Assembly: GCA_050179685.1 (NCBI GenBank)
Contig: JBFXEW010000005.1
Location: 124,001 to 188,000, forward strand
Length of the DNA stretch: 64,000 nt
DNA from: GWE2-40-63 sp050179685
GTDB taxonomy: Bacteria > Bacteroidota > Bacteroidia > Bacteroidales > SZUA-534
Direction: 5' to 3'
Part shown: piece after piece, positions 14,365 through 23,700 of the stretch
Numbering within the stretch: the stretch's first letter is position 1
Layout: each line of letters opens with the position of its first letter
Program-made: the position numbers and the translations under genes
The notes under the pieces: model-generated
What the model saw: the letters and a program-made list of their open reading frames with translations, nothing else
Database searches by the model: none
What the model was told of the DNA's origin: nothing

Positions 14365-15006
14365 CTAGCAACCACCGGCTGCTCTTTTTTTAGCCGGTTT
14401 CTTTTGAATGGGAGGCAAAGCCGGTGCAGTTTCTACCGGAGCTGTTTTTGCTTCCAGGGTTCCACCACCCAAAGCCGCATTCATGGCTTTGCGGAAATCG
14501 TATTTGGCAAATTCATCACTGGGGGCTGTTTCAGCCGGTTTTTGCGGATTCAAAATAGTTTCGGCCCAATGGTTTAATCCACCCTGTAATACGTAATTGT
14601 TTTTAAATCCACGCTGGGTACAGATTATCCAGGCCTGATTGGCACTTACCGTTCCGTTGGAATAAAACACATTGGTGCGTGCATCCTGATCGAGATAACC
14701 CAACCAATCGTCGGAACCGATATCGGCCAAAGGAATGTTAATGGCTCCGGGCAAATGGTAGGTTTCATACTCATCGCTCGAGCGCACATCGATTAACTGA
14801 ATCGAAGGGTCTTTCTGAACAATGTAATCAGCAATCTGATCGGTAGTAAAATACTGCGCACCTTCGGTTACTTCGCTAAGCAATTCCTCGATGGTTAGTT
14901 TAAAAGGTTTGGTTGTATTCTCGGGAACTGCAGCAATAACCAAAGCGAGTGGAATTAATGCAGCTGCCAGAATTATCCGGGGTTTTAAATCTTTTATCTT
15001 CTTCAT
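14365..15006 (-). CDS. Membrane-anchored rhodanese-fold protein lacking the catalytic cysteine, with C-terminal Cys
   Basis: 213-aa periplasmic protein: N-terminal hydrophobic segment (IILAAALIPLALVIAAV), then a rhodanese domain about 50-150 with the expected IQLIDVRSSDEYETYHLPGAINIPLADI and the active-site loop region. Where rhodaneses have Cys at the loop start, this one reads VFYSNGTVS, with Ser116; a cysteine occurs only at C129 (IICTQRG). The C-terminus is an Ala/Pro/Lys-rich tail ending AAGGC, with Cys213 as the last residue, which recalls the swinging-arm Cys of SoxY. It may carry sulfur on the terminal cysteine rather than in the rhodanese pocket. It lies at the end of the polysulfide-reductase/YeeE gene run. 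Confidence 0.85.
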   Translation of the reverse strand: MKKIKDLKPRIILAAALIPLALVIAAVPENTTKPFKLTIEELLSEVTEGAQYFTTDQIADYIVQKDPSIQLIDVRSSDEYETYHLPGAINIPLADIGSDDWLGYLDQDARTNVFYSNGTVSANQAWIICTQRGFKNNYVLQGGLNHWAETILNPQKPAETAPSDEFAKYDFRKAMNAALGGGTLEAKTAPVETAPALPPIQKKPAKKRAAGGC

Positions 15007-15025
15007 AACTTATAATTGGTTAAAT

Positions 15026-15084
15026 ATCAAAGTTCAAAAAACAATACTCAAATAACAATACTCAAAAATCAAAGTTCAAAAAAT
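15026..15084. repeat. Nested short direct repeats
   Basis: ATCAAAGTTCAAAAAA occurs at 15026-15041 and 15068-15083, enclosing CAATACTCAAA at 15042-15052 and 15056-15066. The arrangement A-B-B-A lies in the 168-base gap between the YeeE and rhodanese genes. It could be a regulator site or slippage-derived low-complexity DNA. Confidence 0.55.
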
Positions 15085-15174
15085 AAAGTTCTTTCTTCTA
15101 AATCATAAAAGTATCTTTCGCTCATAAACTTTTTGTGATTTAGGTTTTTGATAATCGAGTTTTGACGATAAGTA

Positions 15175-15765
15175 TTAATATTCTTCGCGGGGAAATTTTT
15201 TCTCGGCCCATTCGCCAACCCAAAACATGGCCAGTGCAACCAACACCATCAGTAAGGCCATTACTCCCTGCGACACACCAACCAATTCGTTAAGTCTGGG
15301 GAATCCCTGGAATCCTGCTTTAAAGAATGATTCCCATAAGGGATATCCTTCGGCAAAAATAACGATGCCTAAAATTAATCCTCCCACAAAAACCAAAGCA
15401 TCAATTTTACCAATGGCTGCACCACAAACACTGGTTCCCGGGCAAAAACCTCCCAGAATAAAACCTGCGCCCATAATCACTCCACCGGCAATAGCCGAAG
15501 GAAGAAAAGTTGGATTTACATAAACCAAACTTAAATCGACCCATCCAAAAAGGCTAAAAAACAATAAGCCCAACATGGCTGTGATGGCTGCTGTAAAAAA
15601 TACTTTTAACACCACGGTATCGTATCCGTAAAATACACCTGCTAATTTGCGGCTCGATGAGAAACCGCTCGATTCAAGCACAAAACCAAATCCGATTCCA
15701 ATGAGGAATGCAAATAGAAAATTGGTGCTCGATGATATTATTTCGTTTACCACTAATGGTCCCAT
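15175..15765 (-). CDS. YeeE/YedE-family sulfur-compound transporter, half protein
   Basis: 196-aa membrane protein with about five hydrophobic segments and the family cysteine motif GGFCPGTSVCGAAIGK (about 105-120). In full-length YeeE/TsuA such cysteines relay thiosulfate across the membrane. The partner half is encoded just upstream with a GRGCTSG motif, so the two probably pair as a split transporter. This matches the two-gene YedE arrangement of many bacteria and is not a frameshifted gene. Context suggests uptake or export of thiosulfate or sulfane sulfur for the reductase operon. Confidence 0.88.
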   Translation of the reverse strand: MGPLVVNEIISSSTNFLFAFLIGIGFGFVLESSGFSSSRKLAGVFYGYDTVVLKVFFTAAITAMLGLLFFSLFGWVDLSLVYVNPTFLPSAIAGGVIMGAGFILGGFCPGTSVCGAAIGKIDALVFVGGLILGIVIFAEGYPLWESFFKAGFQGFPRLNELVGVSQGVMALLMVLVALAMFWVGEWAEKKFPREEY

Positions 15766-15819
15766 ATCTTTATTTTTAAATTATTTTATTGTTCGATTAA
15801 CAAATTTCATTGCTGCGAA

Positions 15820-16335
15820 TTATATCCAGTTTTTGCGGACAAAATAAGCCAACGCAAAAGCAGTTCCGAAAATGGCGGCCATGGTTACAAAACCACCCAC
15901 CGAAAGCACTGCCATTCCACTAAGAGCCGAGCCACTGGTACATCCGCGACCCAATTGCGAACCAAAACCAAATAATACGCCACCGGCCAAAGCAAAAATT
16001 AAGCGTCGCTTTGAAGTAATTTTAGGCGAATGCTCCACTTTTAGTTTTAAACGTCCGGCTAATGCCCCTGAAATAAAGGCACCAACCACTACACCCAAAA
16101 CCTGGAAAACCAACCACGACTTCATGGGCCCTTCCGTATGGGCATCGTTGTATTCCTTATAAAAAGTAGCATTTTCGGCATGTTCAGGAGCAACCACATT
16201 GGCCGCCTGCACCACCACACTTTTTAGTGCACCACTGGCTCCCAGGCCACGACCCGAGATGTAATTAGCGGCTAATAAAACCAATCCTAATAAAACACCT
16301 CCCAAATAGGGATTCAAATATTTATTCTTCTTCAT
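15820..16335 (-). CDS. YeeE/YedE-family sulfur-compound transporter, partner half protein
   Basis: 171-aa membrane protein with about four hydrophobic segments: PYLGGVLLGLVLLAANYISG at the N-terminus, a periplasmic-looking loop with HAENATFYKEYNDAHTEGP, then FGSQLGRGCTSGSALSGMA carrying the family cysteine, and a last helix. It precedes the other half by 54 bases. Together they make the inverted-repeat architecture of TsuA-like thiosulfate transporters. Confidence 0.88.
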   Translation of the reverse strand: MKKNKYLNPYLGGVLLGLVLLAANYISGRGLGASGALKSVVVQAANVVAPEHAENATFYKEYNDAHTEGPMKSWLVFQVLGVVVGAFISGALAGRLKLKVEHSPKITSKRRLIFALAGGVLFGFGSQLGRGCTSGSALSGMAVLSVGGFVTMAAIFGTAFALAYFVRKNWI

Positions 16336-16372
16336 AGTAAGATTTTTATATTTTCAAGTTAACGAATTCACA

Positions 16373-17314
16373 TCAATACAAATACCTGCTCAATTGTCCG
16401 GCATTGGAAATTAACCAACGTAACATAAAGCTGCCGAATAAAATCAGGCTTACCGGAATTACCACCGGAATTTTAAAGTGGCGCAGTTCCATAATTTCAA
16501 GAACTGCCGGAACAATCATTCCAAGAAGTACCACAAAAATCCAGAAAGGGGCTGTTAAGGGTCCACCAAGGAAAATCTGAGCGGCATCAATCTGAACCTG
16601 CGTGCTGGCCTGAAAGCCCATAAGCATGTGAATAATAAAAAAGAATTCAACCGCAATTACAATCAGGTCGATTTGGGCAAATACCCTGCGCTCTTTATGC
16701 TTGTTCGATATTAACATGATTAAAGCCGAGCCTGCCGACAATCCTGAAGCCAGGAACAAAGGTCCCAGAATTGAAGTATTCCATAAAGGACGGGCATTGA
16801 ACGCCGAAAACAGGATTCCGGTATAGATACCCAGAATTAATCCTAAAATAGTCATTGCCCAGGCCATGTGCTTTTTATAGGCTGAAAAGAACTTTTCCAA
16901 ATCGCGGAGCCACTGAAATTTCCAGTCCCAATTGGGAAACCATTCACGAATGTGCAAGGCGGCCCAAATCATCGATAAGGGAGTAATTAACATTAAGGTC
17001 CAAGCTCCCCAACTCATGGGCGACTGCAACTTTATAGTGGTGTATAAACGCCAGAAATAAGGTTTGTGATGCAAGTCTAAAAACAAGGCAAACAATCCTA
17101 AAGCCAGGAAAACAGGAACTAAAACAGGTGCTTTGCGAACCGCTGCGGGATATTTTTTAGCTTTTCCGAGCAGGTAATATAATCCGGCAAAGAAAAGTAA
17201 ACCAGCGGCTAAACCACCAAGAAATAAATACACCGGTATTTCCCATCCCCAGGCAGTTAAAACCGGGTCAATACCGGGGTTCATGCGTCCACTTATAATA
17301 ATTTCTTCTCTCAT
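16373..17314 (-). CDS. NrfD/PsrC-type membrane subunit of a molybdenum oxidoreductase
   Basis: 313-aa polytopic protein of the NrfD/PsrC family, which binds menaquinol and delivers electrons to an iron-sulfur subunit. About eight hydrophobic helices are visible, with the early signature WGWEIPVYLFLGGLAAGLLFFAG and the conserved LDLHHKPYFWRLY / SPMSWGAWTL segments that help form the quinol site. It is the third gene of a psrABC-like run, 24 bases after the iron-sulfur subunit. Confidence 0.92.
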   Translation of the reverse strand: MREEIIISGRMNPGIDPVLTAWGWEIPVYLFLGGLAAGLLFFAGLYYLLGKAKKYPAAVRKAPVLVPVFLALGLFALFLDLHHKPYFWRLYTTIKLQSPMSWGAWTLMLITPLSMIWAALHIREWFPNWDWKFQWLRDLEKFFSAYKKHMAWAMTILGLILGIYTGILFSAFNARPLWNTSILGPLFLASGLSAGSALIMLISNKHKERRVFAQIDLIVIAVEFFFIIHMLMGFQASTQVQIDAAQIFLGGPLTAPFWIFVVLLGMIVPAVLEIMELRHFKIPVVIPVSLILFGSFMLRWLISNAGQLSRYLY

Positions 17315-17338
17315 AAAATATAGTTTTTGAGGAATATT

Positions 17339-17872
17339 TTAGATTAAATAATAAACATTGGGTTTAGTACCAGCTTCGGGAGCCAACACTTTGTATTTCC
17401 GTGTTTTCATGATTTTTGAAACCGGACTGTTTGGGTCGTCCAAATCGCCAAAATACATGCATTTGGTAGGACAAACAGCCACACAAGCAGGTTCCATACC
17501 TTTTTTAACCCGGTGCATACAAAAAGTACATTTATCGACATACCCGTCGGGATGCGTGTAGCGGGCATCGTAAGGACATGACTGAATACAGGCCCCACAA
17601 CCAATACACTCGTTTTTGGTTACCAATACAATGCCTCCCTCGGCGTAATGGCTTGCTCCTGTTGGGCAGCAACGCACGCAAGGCGAATTATCGCAATGAT
17701 TGCATCGCTCGGAACGTATTTCTGTTTCTAATTGCGGATAAGTTCCATCGGTTACTTCCACAATCCAGTCGCGACAATAACCAATGGGTACATCATTTTC
17801 GGTTTGACAAGCTACCACACAGTCGCTGCAGCCTACACATTTTTTGGTGTCAATGGCCATTGCATATCTCAT
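17339..17872 (-). CDS. Four-cluster ferredoxin-like subunit (PsrB/PhsB/NrfC type)
   Basis: 177-aa electron-transfer subunit with four cysteine sets for [4Fe-4S] clusters: CVGCSDCVVAC, CNHCDNSPCVRCCP, CIGCGACIQSCP and CTFC...CVAVCPTKC. It links the quinol-oxidising membrane subunit to the molybdenum subunit on the periplasmic face. It has no signal peptide, so it is likely exported in complex with the Tat-signal catalytic subunit. Its ATG overlaps the catalytic subunit stop by four bases. Confidence 0.94.
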   Translation of the reverse strand: MRYAMAIDTKKCVGCSDCVVACQTENDVPIGYCRDWIVEVTDGTYPQLETEIRSERCNHCDNSPCVRCCPTGASHYAEGGIVLVTKNECIGCGACIQSCPYDARYTHPDGYVDKCTFCMHRVKKGMEPACVAVCPTKCMYFGDLDDPNSPVSKIMKTRKYKVLAPEAGTKPNVYYLI

Positions 17873-20112
17873 AACAATCCTCCTTTCGCTGGTTTTTCAG
17901 TATGGAAGGTTACAAAATTACCCCGCATACCGGTTCCTCCCATAATGGGATCGACCATAACATTTGTAATTAATTCTGAATCGCTGGCACCCCGTCCGTG
18001 AGCCCGGCTTAATTTTTCGTTTTTATGTCCAAATCCATGAACCATATAAACCGAATCCCAACGGATGCGTTCTGTTACCCGAACTTTTATAGGGAAAGTA
18101 GTTACCACACCATCCTGATTTTCGAGCCAAACATACTGGTCGTTTTTCAGTCCCCATACTTTAGCCACTTTAGGATTAACCCAGACGGTGTTCTCATCCA
18201 TCAAATCGGTAAGGTTCGGATTATTTGCCGTACGGCTGAAGGTATGCATGGGAGCACGTCCATAATTCAGGCGATAATAGCCTTCGGGTGGTTCGGGATG
18301 CGCTGTGTAATTTGGCATCGGGTCGAATCCTTCGTTGACAAACGAGGTGGCATACAATTCAATTTTTCCGGTATTGGTAAAGAATTCAATCTCCTCGTTT
18401 TCATTAAAATATAAAGGTGCAAAGGCATCTCTGTCGAGTTTTTTTACACCCAAACGTTTCATTTCTTCCAACGACGAACCCACCTGCTTCAGTTGCCAGT
18501 CGAGCACTTCTTCAATATCGTTGTAATTAAAATATTCGTCCAATCCCAGTTTATGTCCCAATTGCTTGGCCATCCACCAACCGGGTTTTGAGTTATACTG
18601 CGGCTCAACTGCCGGTTCGCGCAAGGCAATGGTTGGGTAACGATGACGCGAAGTTCGTAACTCATCGTAACGTTCCAGATAAGTACATTCGGGTAAAACC
18701 ACATCGGCATAACCGGTAATTTCCATAGGCATGGTATCAATCACCACCAGTAAATCGAGATTCTCGATGGCCTTTTTGGTATTTTCGATGTTAGGCAAGG
18801 TAAATATCAGGTTGGTACCATTAACAATCCATCCTTTAAAGGAGCAATCGCGCGAAGCTGCCGGAATGGTTGCATCGCAAATTCCATTGGCCAATGCTGA
18901 ATCGGCCAGATTGTATTGACCCGGAAAAGCATCTTTCCAATTGCGTTTGGGTTTTGGATACGGTGGATGTGGAAACTGCGGAATTGAAATGCCGTCGCTT
19001 AAATAAAATCCGCCACGGCGTCCCCAACTACCCAATAAAGCATTGATAATTGCCACTGCACGCAGGCGTTGGGTGTCGTCGCCATACCAGGTAACGTGAC
19101 GCCCCGGATGAACAATTACCGAAGGTGCGGCATTAAACATTTCGCGGGCTGTTTTACGAATCACATCGGGTTTAATGGTTGTTATTCCATAAGCCCATTC
19201 GGGGGTATAATCTTTAACATGCGCTTTTAGTTGCTCAAAACCATAGGTATGTTTTTCAACGTAAGCTTTATCGTACCAGCCTTCGTTTATTAACACATGA
19301 ATCCACGATAAGAGCAAAGCAATATCGGTAGCCGGTTTAATGGGCAACCAGTATTTTGAATGGCTTGCTGCGGTTGAGAAACGCGGATCGACCGTAATGA
19401 TGGTGGCATCTTTATCAATGGCATCGCTCATTTCCTGAATCTGTCCGTTGTGCATGTTCTCGCCCAGGTGCGAACCTATTAAAACCAGGCATTTGGTATC
19501 GCGGATATCGATGGGTTCGGGTGAACCCAGACCTTCGCCAAAAGTTCCCAGCCAGGCCACTTCGCGCGGACCTCGGCACTGGGCATACGAGGGAGCACTT
19601 ATGTTGTTCGAGCCGTAAGCCTTTAACAAATGGCCCCAGAATTTACCGCCGGAACCATGCGTAAACAAAGCCACACATTCGGGGCCATGCTCTTTCTCAA
19701 TTTTTTTTAATCCTTTGGCAATTACATCAAGAGCCTCGTCCCACGAAGCTTCCCGAAAGGTTTGCTTGCCATCTTTGTCGGTAACCCGGATAAGCGGCGT
19801 TTTTAGCCTGTCCTTATCGCTGTACATTCCAACGCCTCCTGTTCCACGCGGACAAAGTCGTCCATTACAATGGGGATCGTCGGGATGTCCAATAACTTTT
19901 TTAATGTTGTCAGCACCATCGGTGTAAGCCCAGGCAGCACACTGCCAGAAACAAACCTCACAATAGGTAGCCGTACGTTTGGTCATAAGCTTATTCAGCT
20001 TATCGGTACCAAAAAACGATTTGGTAGCAGCAGTTGCTACTGAACCCCCAATGGTTGCGGCTCCTAATCCCAGTGCTGAAATTTTAATAAAATCTCTTCT
20101 GGATGTTTTCAT
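17869..20112 (-). CDS. Molybdopterin oxidoreductase catalytic subunit, polysulfide/thiosulfate reductase-like
   Basis: 747-aa DMSO-reductase-family enzyme. It has a Tat signal (SRRDFIKISALGLGAATIGG), a [4Fe-4S] site C51-x2-C54-x3-C58...C87, bis-MGD binding segments, and C179 in SAPSYAQCRGPREV as a plausible molybdenum ligand, as in PsrA/PhsA. The three-gene order with PsrB- and PsrC-like subunits, plus YeeE transporters and a rhodanese-fold protein, points to polysulfide, thiosulfate or sulfur reduction in anaerobic respiration. Substrate cannot be fixed from sequence: tetrathionate or arsenate enzymes share the fold. It is the first gene of the run. Confidence 0.88.
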   Translation of the reverse strand: MKTSRRDFIKISALGLGAATIGGSVATAATKSFFGTDKLNKLMTKRTATYCEVCFWQCAAWAYTDGADNIKKVIGHPDDPHCNGRLCPRGTGGVGMYSDKDRLKTPLIRVTDKDGKQTFREASWDEALDVIAKGLKKIEKEHGPECVALFTHGSGGKFWGHLLKAYGSNNISAPSYAQCRGPREVAWLGTFGEGLGSPEPIDIRDTKCLVLIGSHLGENMHNGQIQEMSDAIDKDATIITVDPRFSTAASHSKYWLPIKPATDIALLLSWIHVLINEGWYDKAYVEKHTYGFEQLKAHVKDYTPEWAYGITTIKPDVIRKTAREMFNAAPSVIVHPGRHVTWYGDDTQRLRAVAIINALLGSWGRRGGFYLSDGISIPQFPHPPYPKPKRNWKDAFPGQYNLADSALANGICDATIPAASRDCSFKGWIVNGTNLIFTLPNIENTKKAIENLDLLVVIDTMPMEITGYADVVLPECTYLERYDELRTSRHRYPTIALREPAVEPQYNSKPGWWMAKQLGHKLGLDEYFNYNDIEEVLDWQLKQVGSSLEEMKRLGVKKLDRDAFAPLYFNENEEIEFFTNTGKIELYATSFVNEGFDPMPNYTAHPEPPEGYYRLNYGRAPMHTFSRTANNPNLTDLMDENTVWVNPKVAKVWGLKNDQYVWLENQDGVVTTFPIKVRVTERIRWDSVYMVHGFGHKNEKLSRAHGRGASDSELITNVMVDPIMGGTGMRGNFVTFHTEKPAKGGLL

Positions 20113-20737
20113 GTGTTTATAATTTATTTTTTTGTCTCATGGAATGCCCATATTAACTTAATATTACTGTTGTTGCTTGACAAGTCCGGGCAGTTCATGC
20201 GCAAATAATTATTTTTTAAAGTTGTATACCCGCCTGTTTGGCAGACAGGAAACTCCATGCCTGCTTTTTTAATTTGTTCTTTGTGTTTAGCAAACCTGAT
20301 TGTTTCATATTTTTCATTTTATAAAGCTGTATTATTTTAGCTATTCTTAAAATTTAACCCCCACAATTAATTAACCCCGTTAACTAGTTCGCAAATATAA
20401 TGAGCCTTTACGGGAATAATAAATAATCGTTTACGGCTAAAGCTAATTTATTTTGATTCTAAATACACAGGTGGTAGAAAAGAGCAGAACTCATTATCTA
20501 CTAAGCCGTTAAAATAGAAAAAGCTAAAAAGTATTTTTGAGCAGGTTTTTGCCCTTAGAAAACAGCCTATAAACCGCACAAAAGCCCTATTTAATCAAAA
20601 TAACGGTATAAAAAATTATAGGCTTCTATAGTAAAGTGCTTCTTTGTCACAGGATTTATTATTTTTGTCAAAATAAACTATCGATTTAACCATTATTACG
20701 TTAGAGTACACAAGTACATCAATTCAAAATTTAACAT
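20113..20737. other. 625-bp divergent intergenic region
   Basis: Lies between the molybdoenzyme gene (minus) and the giant T9SS gene (plus). It holds an imperfect palindrome CCTGTttggcagACAGG at 20233-20249, related to one at 32013-32033, and a minus-strand -7-like TATATTTG at 20392-20399, about 280 bases from the molybdoenzyme start. No gene or RNA structure recognised otherwise. Confidence 0.45.
20660..20667 (+). promoter_or_regulatory. Predicted -7 element for the giant T9SS gene
   Basis: TATTTTTG matches TAnnTTTG, 70 bases before the ATG. A TTTG lies at 20643-20646 but the 13-base spacing is shorter than normal, so the promoter is tentative. Confidence 0.35.
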
Positions 20738-23700
20738 ATGACCACTATTTACAAAAGGACAGTGCATAGTATAGTTGCAGAAACATCTATAAAGCAAAAT
20801 TGTGCAAATAACAAAGCAAAAGAACCATTCCGTATTTTGAAGGGAGCTACTTTGTTTTTAGTATTTATTTTACTTTCAATCAATAGCTGGTCACAAAGTG
20901 CCAGTTGGAATTATTTTCCTGAAACCGGAACTATAGGAACACAATACAACTGGATTGACTGTTCAGGTGGTACGGCTATTGTAAGCGGTGATGATGCAGA
21001 AGGCAGTTTTAACTGGCCCTTTACCTTTCAGTTTTACGACGATACTTATACCACAACTGATGTAATTAGCGTTAGTACCAATGGTTTTATCCGTTTTGAT
21101 GGTACTGCAAGTACATCTTATGCAGATGCATCGAACTATGATTTGAATGCAGGTGCTATTTCGCTTGGACAAATAATAGCCTTAGGCGTATATGATGGAA
21201 AAGTTGGTGATGCCGGGGGATATGTGAATTACCTGGTTACCGGTTCAGCCCCTAACCGGGTGCTTACTATTGAGTTTAATAATTTGGAAATTGATTATAA
21301 TGATGGCGACTACGCTGACATTCAGGTAAGTTTATATGAAAGCTCAAATATTATTGTAATTAAAGAAGGAGCCGAAAATGTAGGTAATGTAGCAAACAAT
21401 GCAGATTTAGGTATTTGCAGCGGGATTGCCACTTATTTCCACTATTGGACCGATGTTAATGGGAATGCAAATTCATGGATAAAGTACACACCGGCGCCTG
21501 CAAACGCAGGTTTTTATAGATCAGCTGCTTCTACTAATTGGAACAATAGAATCAATTGGGATCGTTGGGATGGTGATTCTTGGGAAACCCCAACAGTAGG
21601 ACAAGGATACCCCGGAGAGTTTGAAAACACCATGCAGGTTGAGATTCAAAATAATCACACCATAACCCTGACAGCCGACGTTCCATACCCCATCGGGAGC
21701 CTAAAAATTGATGGGGGCGGCTCCGATTCTTACCTTGATTTTAACTCCGGCACTTCCTTAACAGTTTCAGGAGAGACCTATCTTAATTCCAACTCAAATA
21801 ATGATGAAAAAGCCATTCGTATTGATGAAGGAATTTTTTCGACCGGGTCGTTAATTGCTAATAGTGGCGGAAACTCCCAAGACGCCTACCTTAGAATTTC
21901 AACAGGTAGTGCTACCATAAACAGGGACTTGATACTTAATAGTACCGATAGAAGAACTTACATTTTATTTACCGGAAACGGGGCATTAAATGTTGGTGGA
22001 AACCTAAGCGGTGGTGGTATAACAAGCACAACCGGAGGTTCCGCCAATGCGCCAACAAGTGGAACCGTTAATTATAACGGCACAACAGCTCAAAATGTGG
22101 AAGCTTATACCTACTATAATCTGGAGTTATCGGGCATCGGAACTTTTAACGCCTCTGGAAACATTACGGTGAATAATAATTTCAGCATCAGTGGTGGAGG
22201 TATCTTAAACACATCAAGTAACTTAACCTTAAATGGTCCCAGCAGTTGTGGCGGGAGCATAATGGCTTCCGGGGGCACTGTTACCTATAATGCCAACGCC
22301 CAGCAAATTATTCCTGGCACCTATAACATTATGGAAAATGCAGGTTCCGATGCATCTTTATGCGGGTCTGTAAACATAACCTCAGATTTACGACTAAACG
22401 GAGGAAAAATTAGTCTGGGAGATTATGATTTAACACTGGCCAATGGTGCTACTATAACTCCATCCGTTGCCTTCTCGGCAGGCAATATGATTGAAACCAA
22501 CGGCAGCGGCTTTTTAGTGAAAGAAAGTACCACCGAAGCCGGTTTTGAAATACTTTACCCAATAGGTTCAGGAGGATACTATAATTCTATGGACTTAAGG
22601 AATGGATTAACAGCTACCCTTGTAGGAACAGGTAGCATTAAAGTTAAAGCTGTTACCGGAGCACAGGGCGTTAATTTTTTAAAGAAATACTGGGAAGTAG
22701 TTTCCAATAATTTATCGGTAATTTCGAATGTACACCTATTATTTAATTATGATAATGCTGAGGTTGATGGAATTCAGGCCGATTACACGCCTTGGGTAAA
22801 TCCGGATGGAACCACATGGATTACTCCTGATAACCCAACTGCGGCAGGTGTTAAGCCTTTTGGTTCGACCAATTCGGGAATACTCGATGGGAAATGGACT
22901 GCCGGAAGCACACCTCCTGTTCCACCAGTTACATGGTACGCCTATGCTTCAGATGGTAATTGGACTAACCCGGCTCACTGGACCTTAGATGGAGCTGCCA
23001 ATCCAGACTATGTGAACCCGGAAAATGCTATTCCGGCAAGCTCCGATATTGTGGTAATTCCTTCGGGTAAAAAGATTACAATTCCAATTGGAACCAATAA
23101 CCTGCGCTTAATTCAAATTGAAGTTATTGGAACTATAGATATTGGTACTACCAATGGACATAATTTTGGCTTAATAAAAGGGAACGGAACTATTGTTTTA
23201 TCGGGAAGTGCCGGAGTTGATAACTTTCCGACAGGTAATACCACCCTGTTTGCTGATCCCGTTTTGGGGGGAACTGTTAAAATTAATGGGGCTGGTTTAT
23301 CGTTAAACACCAACCGCACGTACAACAATCTCCTGGTTGATTTAACCAGTGGCTCGGCTACCGTTTTGTCCGATTATGTAATAAATGGAAATTTAACCAT
23401 CCGTAACGGAGATTTTAAAATAAATAACAACAGCAATACTACTCCGTTGAATATATCTGTACTTCACGATGTTTTTGTCGAAACCAACGGTACTATTTCG
23501 GTTGGTGAGGCTAACGCTGTAAGTGGAGTTTCAGCCACCGGATATGGCAATTACCATAAATACTTTCATGTGTTTTCTGTTGGAGGTAATTTTACTAACC
23601 AGGGAAGCGTCAGGTTAACCAATCAAAACGCTCCTGATTATAATTCCAGAACAACTAATGGGGCTGTTTCGCTGGTATTTAACGGAACCACCCACACCAA

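Noticed and set aside
15175..16335. YeeE/YedE genes as one frameshifted gene
   Set aside because: Each half has its own start, complete membrane segments and its own cysteine motif, and a 54-base gap separates them; split YedE pairs are an established arrangement.
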